From NCBI GenBank assembly GCA_036971615.1, contig JAYKKR010000013.1:62001-126000 (forward strand): a stretch of DNA of 64,000 nucleotides, written 5' to 3'. The translations under genes were made by a program, and so were the position numbers. The DNA is from Amyloporia xantha (taxonomy: Eukaryota > Basidiomycota > Agaricomycetes > Polyporales > Adustoporiaceae). The notes under the pieces were generated by a model. That model had not been told where the DNA came from. It saw only the letters and a list, made by a program, of their open reading frames with translations, and did not search any database. Positions 1-11,264 of the stretch are shown one piece after another; the stretch's first letter is position 1; each line of letters begins with the position of its first letter.

Positions 1-261
1 GCTGCCTGGTGAGAGAGTGACGCGTAACTTTCCTACCCCAATAATGCCAAAGTAACCTTGCGTTCCGCATAGTTGAGTTTCCGTATCATAGGTCAACGTC
101 GCTTCTCCCTCGCCGGTACGGAATGCGGGAAACGCGACATTCATATTAGCTGTGAAGGTCGTTCTTTGACCGTTTGCTAGGGTGAAAACCGCATCGAGCC
201 TGCTCGAGGGGCTGCACCCTGGAGGTTGCGAAGCAACCATCCCTTGCGCATGTTGAGACAT
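1..261 (-). CDS. Small tandem-family protein, subtype A (partial, C-terminus outside window)
   Basis: The minus strand is open for 87 codons from an ATG at 261 to the window edge. The translation aligns residue for residue with the complete gene at 49329-49688: it starts MSQH, then has SQPPG, FTLANGQRTTFTANM, LTYD, CGTQGYF and IIGVGK. This is the subtype A pattern of a family found eleven times in the window. The flanking sequence to about 1300 is also duplicated downstream of 49688, so gene and surroundings were copied together. No signal peptide or known catalytic motif is visible. Function is unknown. Confidence 0.7.
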   Translation of the reverse strand, partial: MSQHAQGMVASQPPGCSPSSRLDAVFTLANGQRTTFTANMNVAFPAFRTGEGEATLTYDTETQLCGTQGYFGIIGVGKLRVTLSPGS

Positions 262-1311
262 CTCTACGAACATGTTCGAATATTGCGCGACGGAAAATGT
301 GCAATGATGGAAGGACTCACATTTCGTGAGGGATGACTATCGACGACGTAAGCGTCGCGCAACTTTACGAAGGAATACGAACAGCGAACACACACCTGAG
401 TCTTCGAATGGCGTCAAGTTTGCTATGCATTCACTGAGTCGCCCTCCGGTGGCTTTTTAAGAACACACATACAGTAAGCCGTGAAAGTGTAGGTGGTCTG
501 GAATTCCACGGATATCAGCGAACAGTAGAGCGTCCTTACCTTCGCATTGGTAATATCGCTATAACAGGGAAAGGAAGAATGATACTTATGCCTCATGACT
601 TCAATTATTTGGCTAAGACAGATGGAGGAACGGGCACTCACTTCATTTAATGACGCCCAGACGGGGCCGGGTCTGGATGACATGATCTATCTTAGCCGCC
701 TACCTGGCTGACTGATTCCATTCGCGAGCCGGAACAAAAATCGGCACTGAGTGGTCCAGGACACAATATGGAGTGGAAGGAGCTGCATCGGCTAGAAGGC
801 TTCCATTAATTGTCAAAGGTGAGGGCTGCATCACACCGTCCATTTAGGCCCCTGCAAAGATACCTGGCAGGGACCAGCACTGTCTGGACCACTCTTCCCG
901 CGACCCTATCCTATGATGGGCTTGATATGAATAGCAGAAAGGTGCTAGGCCCTATGCAAGCCCGATATGACCTGGAACTGAGAAATTGGGACCCTTGCGG
1001 ACAAGAGAATGTCCGGAATGCTGTGCAGCCGTCAGGGATGAACCAACTTACCTTTTGAGGAAAGTGAGAGGGATTGTTCCCACGCATGTACTACTGGCAG
1101 ACCCTGAGCCTGGTTGCTGTTTCGCGACTTCCGACTACCAAAGCAGCACTTTCGGTCCTGCTTTGTGTCTATTCAAGGCACTCTAGGTGGAAGCTTTTGT
1201 TGATTTGTACCGAACTTCTGACCACGTCGTTTCTCACATGGGACTCTGGGAGGCATTCTCCCAAGTGCGAAAGGAAGCGGGCGTTGCAAGCCACGTTCTA
1301 CCAATATTTCT
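262..1311. repeat. Segmental duplication block, no gene supported
   Basis: This stretch is colinear with about 49690-50800, and part of it with about 35060-35450. Shared anchors include CACATTTCGTGAGG, GTAAGCGTCGCGCAACTTTAC and GACAAGAGAATGTCCGG-like sequence. ORFs here are short and not conserved in frame between copies, so I treat it as duplicated non-coding or decayed DNA. Confidence 0.6.
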
Positions 1312-1618
1312 CACAGTGAACGCCGGTGCTGGTTAGGGTCACCCAGTTGGCGGGTTGAATCACACTTCCACCCTGTGACTGGGTTAAACTCAGGCGGGTT
1401 ATTTTGGAGTGACTTTTACCCTCGTCATTCAACCCCGATTCAGGGCTGTTTTCACCGCAAACGAAGATTTTGCATGGTGAAAGCGGACATTTTTCGTGTT
1501 ATTTTCACCATGTACGTGGGGGGTTAGGACAACCCGATATTAGCTAAAATAACCATGTAGACGGGCGAAAATTACCCATATCTAAGGGTTGATTTCACCA
1601 GATTTCGTCCCCACAGTG
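1312..1618. mobile_element. 307-bp miniature element, CACTA-like ends, TCT target duplication
   Basis: Paralogous blocks at about 31945, 35455, 36750 and 50785 read continuously through ATTTCTGTRTTC. Here that site is split after TCT by 307 bp, and TCT is repeated on the far side (1309-1311 and 1619-1621). The termini are CACAGTG and, read inward from the other end, CACTGTG. The interior has GGTGAAA/TTTCACC motifs and no ORF. The 3-bp duplication and CACTG-like end suggest a non-autonomous CACTA-type element. The boundaries are well supported by the empty sites, but the superfamily is an inference. Confidence 0.6.
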
Positions 1619-1750
1619 TCTGTATTGACAGGCACATACGCTACTGTATTCATTGGCGGCGACGTCAGGAGGTGCTCACGGGCATAGCCATCTCCGAACT
1701 TGGTAATTTGTCTAAGCGTCAGGAGGACGCTGCAGCGTATCGCAGACAAT

Positions 1751-1962
1751 TGTCGCGACTTAGAGTCAAGCGACAGGGGAAGAACAAACCTAAAAGGCCG
1801 AGGGCGTTCGACTAGGCCTTACCGAAGCGATGACGAGCTTATGCTCAAGTCTAAGGCTAGTGACAAGTTAAATAGAGCGTAAGTAGAAGTAAGTAAGTAC
1901 AAGCAGGGCTGGGCTTACCTAGGGACAAGAGGTCGAAACTGAAGTCCCCAGGCAGAGGCGTG
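1751..1962 (-). repeat. Left (3') LTR of the chromovirus, outer part
   Basis: This is the outer 212 bp of the 3' LTR, matching 17787-17998 with one observed difference. It ends at the TG duplicated by the Plavaka insertion. Confidence 0.92.
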
Positions 1963-1986
1963 CATCAGTACTTCTGCATTGGTCCT

Positions 1987-2150
1987 GACAGTCCTGACAA
2001 ACCGCCCGTCAGGGCCGATCAGGGCTGTTCAGGACCGCCAGTATGCCAGTCGTCAGATTGACTTGTTTTACCTCTCAGGGATGTTTCGTGAACACATGTC
2101 AGAGGCTGTCAGGGATGCCAGTCCTGTCAGTCATTGTCAAACTCAGTCCA
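1987..2150. repeat. Left subterminal CTGACA repeat cluster of Plavaka
   Basis: There are about ten copies of CCTGACA, GTCAGG or close variants in both orientations just inside the left end. A matching cluster lies at 8110-8166, and similar motifs flank the MITE at 52270-52523. Subterminal repeats of this kind usually bind the transposase; that role is inferred here. Confidence 0.65.
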
Positions 2151-2200
2151 GCATCGCTTCGACATATATATCATGTATCGAAGACATTGAATGTAACTAG

Positions 2201-4720
2201 CTATTCAGTACTGTCATCCATCGGGACCGGCGAGCTACTTGGATCCACCACTTGACGACTACGGCGAGTGCGAGAGCCACCCACCCTTGCATGATGCTTC
2301 TTCGACTTCTCCAGAAGTGCCAATGCCTTCTTGATGACCACTTCAAACCGGTGGGGTTTATCCACTAGGCCCTGTACAGCAGTGTCTCGCCATTCTCGTG
2401 TGAGTGGCCCTACGTAATTTTCCCCAAATGGCTCCGTGCTCTCTCGATATTTGCCGGTAGCATACAGTTCAAATTCACGTTCGACCTGGCGCAAATTAGC
2501 CACGATTTTCAACAGTGAGTGCAAAAGCCAATGATGCACACTTACCGATGAGACCGCAAGTGCGAGAGCACCCACCGGGAGCTCCTCGTCTCGCAGACAC
2601 GAGCCCTGAATGGCTTGCAGATGTACCATAAATGTTTGCAGAACATATGTCGATTGCAGAGCTTCACGAGGGGCCTGAGAGTGAATTGTAGTTACACGCA
2701 AACACAAGAAGGTATAGATGAAGTCGATCACGCACCTGAGCATCAGGCAAGCCCCAAAAAGCTGCACCACCTTCGCCGAGGGCCTCAAGCACGAACGTCT
2801 TCAGTGCGGCTTGCGCGGGCGTGGTGCCAAACATTGTTTTGATTGCGGTGCTGATTATCTCATGACTCTGCTTGGCGAATTTGCGGCGCCAGTCATAAAT
2901 GGCCTGACGGGCCTGGAAGACAGATGAGATAGGTTCAATATCTTAAGATTACATTCAGATTGACTGGCATAAGGTAGTACTCACTATTGCATATATACGG
3001 TCAGACTTGTCCACCGTATAGTGGCGTCGAGGGCACGCCAGGTCGACGGCTTCCTGCAGAACGTCAACGAAGAAGGTACCGCCATCGTCTTCATGCTCGG
3101 TGTCCCAGGGATCGTCTTGGGCTCCATATCTGGCGAGAATCGTAGGGATGACCTGGGCATTCCAGTACGGCTTGATCCAGGGTGGCAGAGCATCAAACGC
3201 CAGCGACTTGGCTGGGTCGACTGGCTTCCGCGGGGCGCGGGTGGTCCGTGCACAGGCAGCGCGGTCCTGCTCGACGTCGCTATCTTCGACATCCTCTATG
3301 AGCTGTTGCGGCAAGAGTGAGAGAAGTCAGGAACCTTGAAAAACACGTTCCTTACCTGCGCACGGCGTGAGACTGCGTATACGGCAGTCGCTCTGTTGAC
3401 GGCAACGTCAGCATCCTGCAGTCCACCAGGCACTGAAACCGAGGAGTTGCGCTGTGAGCTCGCAGATGTACCAGTACGAGCTGGTAGACTACGGCGCGAT
3501 GTGGTTGTACTGACGCTCTTGCCCTTAGGGTCGAGCGAGCCCGAAGATGCACGACTGACCGCGCTCGTCGCGCGGCGCGATGTAGTCGTACTGACGCTCT
3601 CTTCTCCAGGATCGCTTGAAGACATGTGAGTGACTGGGATCGTCTTGCGGGTACTTGGGAATGCATGGTCATTGTAGGGGAGTCTTTCGCGCCACCCCGG
3701 CACAAACGCTGCATCTGCCTTCGGCTGGTTCGACTTGTGGGCGGTGGAAATGCTGCATTTGCACCCAACGGGCGATGGAATGAATGATGAGTTTCGTCCG
3801 ACTCAGGATACAGCACACACCTGGTAGTCTTCTTGTAAGGCGACTGCAGAGAGGGAGGTGCAACCTCTCGCAGTGCAGCGATGGCATCGCGAACGCGAGT
3901 CTTCTTCAATTGCTTCCTCTGGGTCGGGGTGAGTGCGGGGCCCCGCTTCTGATAGAGTGCGCCGTGTGAGTATAGCACCATAACGAGTGGGATGGGCGCT
4001 CACTGGGGTCTTCTGCGCCTCGTGCTCAGCCTCATGTTCGCTCCTATTCTCGCTGTCGCTGAGCGCGACATACTCCTCGTTGTCCTCACCTTCACCTTCT
4101 ATATTGTGGCCTTGCTGGGTACTTCGCAACTCAGAGCCTGATGCGTGGAACGCTACAGCGCCGCGGTTGTGCAGATACTCGATTTCGGCTTCGTCCTCAC
4201 GCATGCGCGCATCTTCAAGGCTGGCCACCTTTTTCGCACCGCGGTCCTCTTTGTCCCTCAATAAGCGACGCGCTTCATTCTCTGTGCGTTCCTTGGCCTC
4301 CTTCTCTGCCCGCTTGGCTCCTGCTTTTTCTCGGATTTCACCCATGGTACGTTTGCGCAAGCCCAAAGCGGCGGCAGGGTGGGGATTATTACTCGCCCGT
4401 GTTCCATAGCGTCGGCCTGTCGCCTCAGGATGAATACCCACATCTTGACTATCTAATAACCAAGGGTGAGTCAGTTCCCCATGCGAAATCAAACGAGACC
4501 TGATAACCAAACCATCAACATCCTGCATGTTTTCAGAGTCATGCTGGCTCGTTGGCTCCGTGAGCCCGTTTTCAGTGGTTACTGCTGGCTCGCTGGCTCG
4601 GCCTTGCTGGCTCGGGACATTGGTGGGTCCTGTTTTCCCCCTTTTTCTTGTAGTCTCTGGCTTAGATGTGATTTGTGTAGGAGAAGTTGGACTGGCGGGG
4701 CGTTTCCGGGCGCGTGCCAT
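2201..4720 (-). CDS. Plavaka accessory protein gene (spliced, divergent from transposase)
   Basis: The start codon at 4720 gives a basic N-terminus (MARARKRPASPTSP), followed by a long charged stretch rich in K/E/R around KRAEKEAKERTENEARRLL (likely coiled coil) and then acidic segments. Downstream exons are joined by plausible introns. Exon 2985-3314 ends RIYAI and joins exon 2736-2912 (ARQAIYDWRRKFAKQ), which joins an exon ending at 2674 (APREALQSTYV). A further GTAAGT...GCCAG intron then leads to VEREFELYATGKY and the stop at 2201. Second ORFs with a comparable YD(W/Y)R-KF segment and a VER-F-MY-TGEY segment accompany basidiomycete transposons of this group. Their function is unknown; a DNA-binding or regulatory partner of the transposase is only a guess. 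Exon borders upstream of 3314 are not resolved. Confidence 0.7.
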
Positions 4721-4915
4721 GATTTGAAGTAGAGCCCAAAACAGAGACCTTCGAATGTGTTGTAACGCTACGGTGTAAATCGATCGATTGGATTTTCAAC
4801 TGTAAAGTTCTTCGCTACTGTGGCGTTCCCTGGCAGCCGCGCGTGACTCTTGCCGTGGCGCGGCCGTTCTGATAACAGCTAGGTATTACTTCAAGTTTGC
4901 AGCTACACCTCTACT
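4721..4915. promoter_or_regulatory. Bidirectional intergenic region of Plavaka
   Basis: 195 bp separate the two divergent start codons (4720 minus, 4916 plus), so both promoters must lie here or overlap the genes. An ATTGG (inverted CCAAT) is present near 4787. No clear TATA box is seen. Confidence 0.45.
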
Positions 4916-7900
4916 ATGGCTCGTTCATGTAAACGTTGTAACTTGACATTTCCGACACGCAATGGGTTTCGCCAGCACTGCCGTCTGTACCATCGATATC
5001 CAAAGCCACCAGCTCCCCGTTCAACATTTCTTTATCATCCTCATCTCACAGGTAAGGGCCTACCTGTACAAAAGCATGAATTGGAACTCATACTTCATAT
5101 CTAGCGAGGCCATGTGATGCTGCGGGGGAGTTTCTGCCCCCAAACACACCACCATTGCCCCGAGATGAGGACCATGAATGGACACCATTCGCTGATCGCC
5201 CCTCTTTCGAATTCGCCGAATTGCAATTTGAAAAGGTTCATTCCTCGGCTGAAGACATCAATCATTTGCTCCGTATTTGGGCTGCGAAGAATATATTGGA
5301 CCACGGGGGGCCTGCACCCTTCGAAAATGCCGATGACCTGATGGCCACCATTGATGCGATCCCGTATGGTGAATGTCGTTGGCACACATTCCGTGTACGC
5401 TACGCTGGTCCAATTGCGGCGAACGCGCCCTCCTGGCAGACGGAGACATATACGATTCATACCCGCGATGCGCTTGCTGCCGTTGAGATGATGACTGGTA
5501 GTGCTGACTTCAACGGGAGATTCGATTATGTACCCTATGAGGAGTACACGGGACCCAACCAGCGGCGATGGTCAAACCTCATGTCAGGGCGATGGGCTTT
5601 CAAACAATCAGTGAGATTGTTCTATTTGATTGCGTTGAGCCTGACAAAAAACTCTGTCTACTGTGCCAGGATCAAATTGCGGCAGATCCAGCCACGCACG
5701 GAGCCATGCTGGTGCCCATTATCCTGGGTGCTGACAAGACGACTGTATCTGTGGCCACAGGAAATCAAGAATTCCATCCTCTCTACGCCGCAGTTGGTAA
5801 TATCCACAACGAAATGCGCCGTGCGCATCGAGACGCCCTCATTCCTCTGGCCTTTTTGGCTATTCCGAAAGGTATGGGTCATTTCGACTGCATAGTATGC
5901 CCATAAGCTAACATATCAATAGCTGCTCGAGAACATGCTGGCACAGACGAATTCCGTCTGTTCAAGAAGCAGTTATATCATCACTCGATTACCCGGATTC
6001 TTGAGCCGCTGCGTGCTGGAATGACAACCCCCCATGTTCTGATCTGCCCCGATGGCCATTTCCGGCGTGCTATCTTTGAGATTGGGCCATTCATCGCTGA
6101 CTACCCCGAACAAGTCTATCTCGCTGGTGTTGTGCAGGGGTGGTGTCCGAAGTGCGTGACGTTTCAGCGGTCCATTCTCCCCGATCTGATCATATTTTGA
6201 CAGATGTCAGGCTCCCCCTGAAGATTTCGAGCAAGCAGGTACGCCTCGCTTTCGCGAGCACACCAACGCCCTCCTTGAAGCCTATGAGCCCGATGTCTTG
6301 TGGGATGTCTTTGGGCTGATCGGCGATGTTACAGTATGTACAATGTCTTATGCCTGATGACAGCATGCTTATGTTTCATTAGCCATTTACCAATCACTTT
6401 CCGCGTGCAGACATTCACGAGCTGCTCTCACCGGACCTTCTCCATCAAGCAATCAAAGGTACCTTTAAAGATCACCTAGTCGCGTGGATTGAGCAGTATG
6501 TGCACGCCACAGCGGAGACGGAACGTGAAGCCAACCAGATTATGGACGACATTGATCGCCGGTAAGTTCATTATCACCTAGTCATCACAGCACTCTACGT
6601 GGTGCTCATAGGCATGAATCGCTACAGGATCGCTGCTGTGCCGGTGTTCCCTGGGCTGCGTCGTTTTCCTGAAGGCCGGAACTTCAAACAGTGGACTGGC
6701 AATGATTCCAAGGCTCTCATGAAGGTGACTGCCATCATACTGTCACCAACAGCTGACTAATAGCAATTACATCAGGTCTTCCTCCCCGCCATCGTTGGGC
6801 ATGTGCCCGATGCGATGGTCCAGTGTATTTCCGCTTTTCTCGACTTCTGCTACATAGCACGACGTGCCGCCCATGACAGTGCATCCCTGGATCAATTACA
6901 AGAGGCTCTGACACGTTTCCATCAGCATCGCGTTGTATTCGAGCAGTACGGCATTCGCGATGATGGCTTCTCCTTACCTCGGCAGCATGCGCTTGTTCAT
7001 TACTTGCGCAGTATTCGGCTCTTTGGCTCCCCCAATGGTCTCTGCTCGTCTATTACGGAATCCAAACATATTGCGGCTGTCAAAAAGCCGTGGCGTGCGT
7101 CGAGCCGCCACAAGCCTCTTGGCCAGATCATCCGGACAAACACGCGCCAAAGTCAGATGGCGGCAGCTCGAGTAGAGTTTGGGCGCCGCCAAATGCTTGA
7201 TGAGGACGTCGTTGTTGACGCTGCGCAGACTGTTGGGCTGATGGAAGCCAACGAGGCATCAGACGATGAAGACGAGCTTGACGCTGTTCAGGGACCCCGG
7301 GTATCGAACTTTGTTACTATTGGTGAGCGGCCAGGTAAGAGTTCTCTCAGACAGTTAGAGTGCTTCGCTAATATCCATATTATACGCAGCCCTCAGCCGC
7401 AGACCTCAGGCCGTTGCTTTAGAGCTGCATGAGCCAGCCCTACCCGACATGCTGCGGCGGTTCTTGCATGAACAGCTATACCCAGACAATCACATTCTTG
7501 CCGCAGACCTCCCGCTTGATGAATGCCCTCATATCCATGGTCGAATCCGTGTCCATCGTGTTGCGCGGGCTGTGTTCTATGCACCAAGCGAACATGCTGG
7601 GCCAGGCGGCATGCATCAAGAACTTATTCGTGCGACTCCATCTTGGTATGGGGAGCATGCTCGCTACGACACTGTGCTCATCCAGAACGATGCCAATATC
7701 GATGGTATGGCTGGGATGGTTGTCGGACGAGTGCGTGCATTTCTGTCAGTCTCATATGACGGAATACAATATCCCTGTGCTCTTGTTGAGTGGTTTGTTC
7801 CTGTTGGTGAGGAGCCAGACTCTGTGACAGGCATGTGGATGGTTGAACCCGAGTTTGAGAATGGTCAACGCGCGGTTGGTATTGTTCACATTGATTGTAT

Positions 7901-8042
7901 AGTACGTGCTTGTCATTTGATTGGTATGTATGGAAGGACCCGCCTTCCTGTAGATTTTCATTTTGCATATTCTCTTGATGCTTTTCGTGCATTCTATGTA
8001 AATCGTTATGCTGACTACCATGCACATGAATGTATATTATAA
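4916..8042 (+). CDS. Plavaka transposase, nine exons, 896 residues
   Basis: Exons 4916-5051, 5105-5610, 5670-5871, 5923-6151, 6204-6333, 6383-6561, 6628-6724, 6776-7334 and 7390-8042 sum to 2691 nt and stay in one frame, all with GT-AG introns. The N-terminus holds a C2H2 finger (CKRC, then H and H, spaced C-x2-C-x12-H-x4-H). The catalytic core includes VPIILGADKTTVSVATG, the GNIHNEMRRAHRDAL segment and FLAIPK. Later come WCPKCQAPPEDF, HELLSPDLLHQAIKGTFKDH and ESKHIAAVKKPWR. The C-terminus has CALVEWFVPVGEEPD and CIVRACHL. These segments match the Plavaka family of cut-and-paste transposases (CACTA-Mirage-Chapaev group), which act in the nucleus on the element's own ends. No in-frame stop or frameshift was found, so the gene is likely functional. 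Confidence 0.93.
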
Positions 8043-8109
8043 AAGTATTATAGCAAGCTCGATCATATTAACGACTATATTCACAATGGAGAAATTGTCT
8101 GACAACTGA

Positions 8110-8188
8110 ACTATACTGACATCCTGACAAGCCTGACAAAATTATGTCAGGGCTGTCAGGGCGTCAGGAATATGCAAAAGTGCTGATG
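8110..8188. repeat. Right subterminal repeats and terminal inverted repeat of Plavaka
   Basis: CTGACA, CCTGACA and TGTCAGGG motifs precede the inverted terminal sequence that ends in CTGATG at 8188. They mirror the left end. Confidence 0.7.
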
Positions 8189-8556
8189 TGCTACCTTATA
8201 TACTGCAAGAGTTCAGGGCAGGCTATCTACATGGTCCGTGCGCAGGTGGTCTGTGCGCAGCCTGAGTAAGCAGGCTATGAGTCATAAGTGATGTCGTGAG
8301 CGGAGCCCGGCGGGGCCCGAGGTCGGCCGGCACCATGCTTAAGTAAACGTTTGTAAAGGGAAGGCGGGACGGAGTCCGTGGGAAAGGGACATGTGACCTG
8401 TAATGGTCGACGCGTCTAAGTCCATGAACAGGGAGCTCGCTGTGTTCGTGTATTGTAGAATGGCCGTTCAAATAAGAGGGGAAAATAACGATGAGTAAAA
8501 GGGAGAAAATCGTCCATATATAGAAAGGAAGAAACACTCGATGTCAACTCGTGACA
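8189..8556 (-). repeat. Left (3') LTR of the chromovirus, inner part
   Basis: This continues the LTR after the Plavaka insertion and matches 17999-18567 apart from the MITE in that copy. It ends CTCGTGACA at 8556, next to the polypurine tract. Confidence 0.92.
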
Positions 8557-8571
8557 GTACCCCCCTCCTAA
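8557..8571 (-). other. Polypurine tract of the chromovirus
   Basis: Read on the minus strand, AGGAGGGGGGTAC lies immediately before the TGTCAC start of the 3' LTR. This is the expected position for the plus-strand primer. Confidence 0.7.
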
Positions 8572-9043
8572 CGCCGCATGACCTCATGCGCGCTTCCTTT
8601 CCCCATCTCCCAACCAGAACAGCAACGTGCTTCGGTCATTGCTTCAGGAAGTGGGCGGAACTGCAAGCCGGCAAAGATAGCGGCATTGAGTCGTCGAGGC
8701 GCACTAGGGTGTCTACGATGGAAGGTCTCGATGAGTTCTTTTGCGTTTGCAACGTTACGCGCTGGTTCCCAAGACGTATGGGACTCATCGTATCCTTTCC
8801 ATTTGACGAGGTACTGAAGCTGGCGGCGGAATATACGTGAATCTTTGATTCGCTCAACTTCGTACTCGTCTTCGCCTTCGACCTCAATTGGTGGCGGTTC
8901 ATCAGGTTCCCGACCCGGGATTTCACTACGCGTATGCTTGCTGAGCAAGGAGACGTGGAAGACTGGGTGAACTGGCACCGATTTGGGTAACTTCAGTTCA
9001 TAGTCTAAATCACCGATCTTCCGTGTGACAGGGAAGGGACCAA
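8568..9043 (-). pseudogene. 3' part of chromovirus pol: GPF module and chromodomain
   Basis: After the foldback element, the pol frame resumes at GPFPVTRK and continues through VHPVFHVSLLSKH to a chromodomain (YEVERIKDSR, QYLVKWKGYDESHTSWEP, ELIETFHRRH), stopping at 8568. In chromoviruses this integrase-linked chromodomain targets insertion by binding modified histone tails. The segment is severed from the rest of pol by the 3.5-kb insertion at 9044-12541 and so cannot be expressed as part of it. Confidence 0.85.
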
Positions 9044-9220
9044 CAGCTGCTTATGTACTGTTGATGCACCAACTAGCGGATAAGCCCCCAGACCCGTTAT
9101 GCACCAGGCAGGCTATCTGCCTACACCCTGGTGCATCATTTGCAGGGTCTTCGCCGGACCCTCCGGGGCCTCCTAGCCTTCGCCGTAGGGCCCTCCCGGC
9201 ATCACGGCACATTTCCTAAT
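9044..9220. repeat. Left terminal inverted repeat of the foldback-like element
   Basis: It pairs with about 12378-12541. It contains an internal palindrome, ATGCACCAGG...CCCTGGTGCAT, and a GGGTCTTCGCCGGACCCTCC segment present at both ends. Confidence 0.8.
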
Positions 9221-9469
9221 CTAGCAGGTATCAATTCCGTGAGTCCTAGGTTATCCAATGTATTTCTTATATGGTAGGAAGTGCCATTTTTAGGTACATA
9301 TCCTCATTTCATACCAATGGAATACACAAATATTCAGCTAAAAATTATTTTTATTTCACTAGCTACAGTAGTATTACAGCTACAGATGGTAGGTAGCTGT
9401 GGCGAGCTTGTAGAGGGGGGAGAGAACAGAGGGGTGGACATGCACAAACGCACGCGCAGTCGTATGAGC

Positions 9470-10200
9470 GGCTGACGGGAACATTCGAGCAGCAGGGCGG
9501 GAGCAGACGAGCGACGGGACTGGGTCGTACGAGCGGCGGGGCGCGGTCGTACGAGCAGCGGGGCGCGGTCGTACGAGCAGCGGGGTGGGAACAGACGAGC
9601 GGCGGGGCGCGGTCGTACGAGCGGCGGGGTGGGAACAGACGAGTACCGGGGCGGGGACAGACGAGCGGCGGGGTGGGGTCGTACGAGCAGCAGGGCGGGG
9701 ACAAGACGAGCGGCACGGCGGGGTCGTACGAGCGACGGGCGGGGCAGACAAGTAATGGGTGGGGCAGACGAGCGGCGGGGTGGGGACAGACGAGTAACGA
9801 GTGCGGTCGTACGAGCGGCGGGGCGGGGTCATACGAGCGATGGGGCTGGGTCGGACGTACGAGCGACGGGGCTGGGTCGTACGAGCAGCGGGTCGGACGT
9901 ACGAGCGGCGGGGCGGAGACATACGAGCGGCGTGGCGGAGACATACGAGCGGCGGGGCGGGGTCGTACGAGCGGCGGGGCTGGGTCGCACGTACGAGCGG
10001 CGGGGCGGGATCATACGAGTGGCGGGAGTGGGATGTAGGAGTGGTGGGTCGAAAAATAAGAGCGGCAGGTCGAAAAATAAGAGCGGCAGGTCGGAAAGTG
10101 CAAGCGGCGGCTTGGAATGTACAAGCAGCGCGGCGGGACATACGAGTTGCGCCGCGGCAGCAGACGAGCAGCGCTGCGAATTGTACGAGCGGTGCGGCGG
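9470..10200. repeat. G-rich minisatellite (left arm)
   Basis: This is a degenerate tandem array built on GGGGTCGTACGAGCGGCGG and GGGACAGACGAGCGGC, repeated dozens of times and strongly G-biased on the plus strand. It produces long spurious ORFs in every frame. Confidence 0.85.
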
Positions 10201-10969
10201 CGCGACGAGGTCGGTATTGGGCAGGCGTGCATCTGCGCGGCCGGCTAGCAGGTGTGCAGTAGCACAAGAGCTACTAATGTATAGATTAGCGGTGCAAGAA
10301 TATAACAAAAAAGACACTCTTACCTTTCGACGCTGCTCGCAGGCAGCAGCGGGACGTCGTCGACGTTGAGGACGACGTCGAGCAGACGACCAACGCTGAC
10401 GCGGCGCTGTTGGCGCGCAGTGCGGGAACAGCCGAAATACCCGATTTGGGCATGTGGCTGAAGTCGTACTCGCGCTGAACAGCGAGTACGAACGTCCTGA
10501 GCAAATATATTTGGTACATAAGGGGTAGGTAGTACTCAGAGTATGTATAAAAATATATATACCAGTTTTTTTGATGTTCCTGCACTTCCTTAGAGAGCTA
10601 TAAACAAAACATCTATTATGGCCTCAGAATGACCGAAAGATCGGCATATTTTGGTGGATACTATCAGCACTAGGCCATGCAGTAGTAGAGTAAAATTTAC
10701 CTTGTAAATAGAATGTATAGCTATTTATGTTTGGTGTGGATGAGTAAACGTTGGCGGCCGCGTTGTTCGAAACAGCCGTGTAAGTAGGCAGCGAACATTT
10801 CGAGCATCGAGTCGCGCCTGGCTGAGCGCGCCACCTGATTGGCTGCGCTATGCCTCGGCCGACTCGGGACTCTTCCTCACCTCGCAGAGCTCGTCCTGTA
10901 CCTCTCATTTTCGGTAAGCAAATCCTAATAGTATTCTATTGTGCTAATATAAATTATGGCGGGAATTGG

Positions 10970-11007
10970 GGCACTATTGAGAACACAGTAATGTTCTCAA
11001 TAGTGCC
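10970..11007. repeat. Perfect 15-bp hairpin at the centre of the foldback-like element
   Basis: GGCACTATTGAGAAC (10970-10984) is followed by an 8-nt loop and its exact reverse complement (10993-11007). It lies close to the midpoint of the 9044-12541 element. Confidence 0.8.
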
Positions 11008-11264
11008 TCAGACGAATGTAAGACGTTAAGACGCCTTCCTCTTTGGGTAAGTGCGGCACGTGCCGGACTGCCAAAGGTGCCGCGTCACCTTTCGTAGCTG
11101 CTCGTCGTCGTCGTCGTCGACGACGACGTCCCGCTGCTGCCCGTGAGCAGCGTCATAAAGTATGTTTTTTCTTCTTCTCTGTTTTTCTTTCACTTATCAA
11201 ATGTTTCTTACCCAGGTTAACGGCGCCGCTAGAAGCAAACCGGCCGACATCCTCGACGCAGTCG

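Larger units (their letters stand above)
1963..8188. mobile_element. Plavaka (CMC superfamily) DNA transposon, probably intact
   Basis: This 6226-bp element is inserted in the LTR with a TG target duplication (1961-1962, 8189-8190). The intact right LTR gives the empty site GAGGCGTGCTACC. Terminal inverted repeats begin CATCAGTACTTCTGCATTGG on the left and, read inward, CATCAGCACTTTTGCATATT on the right. CCTGACA/TGTCAGG motifs cluster just inside both ends. It carries two divergent spliced genes, a transposase on the plus strand and an accessory gene on the minus strand. The transposase matches the fungal Plavaka family in its conserved core, and its frame is open throughout after intron removal. 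Confidence 0.92.

Noticed and set aside
1312..1618. 7-bp target duplication CACAGTG
   Set aside because: Paralogous empty sites lack CACAGTG and show that TCT is the duplicated sequence, so CACAGTG belongs to the element ends.
9363..10369. Long overlapping ORFs on both strands with SYDPAPPLVRP-like repeats
   Set aside because: They are translations of the GC-rich minisatellite in every frame, with no start context, domain or conservation.
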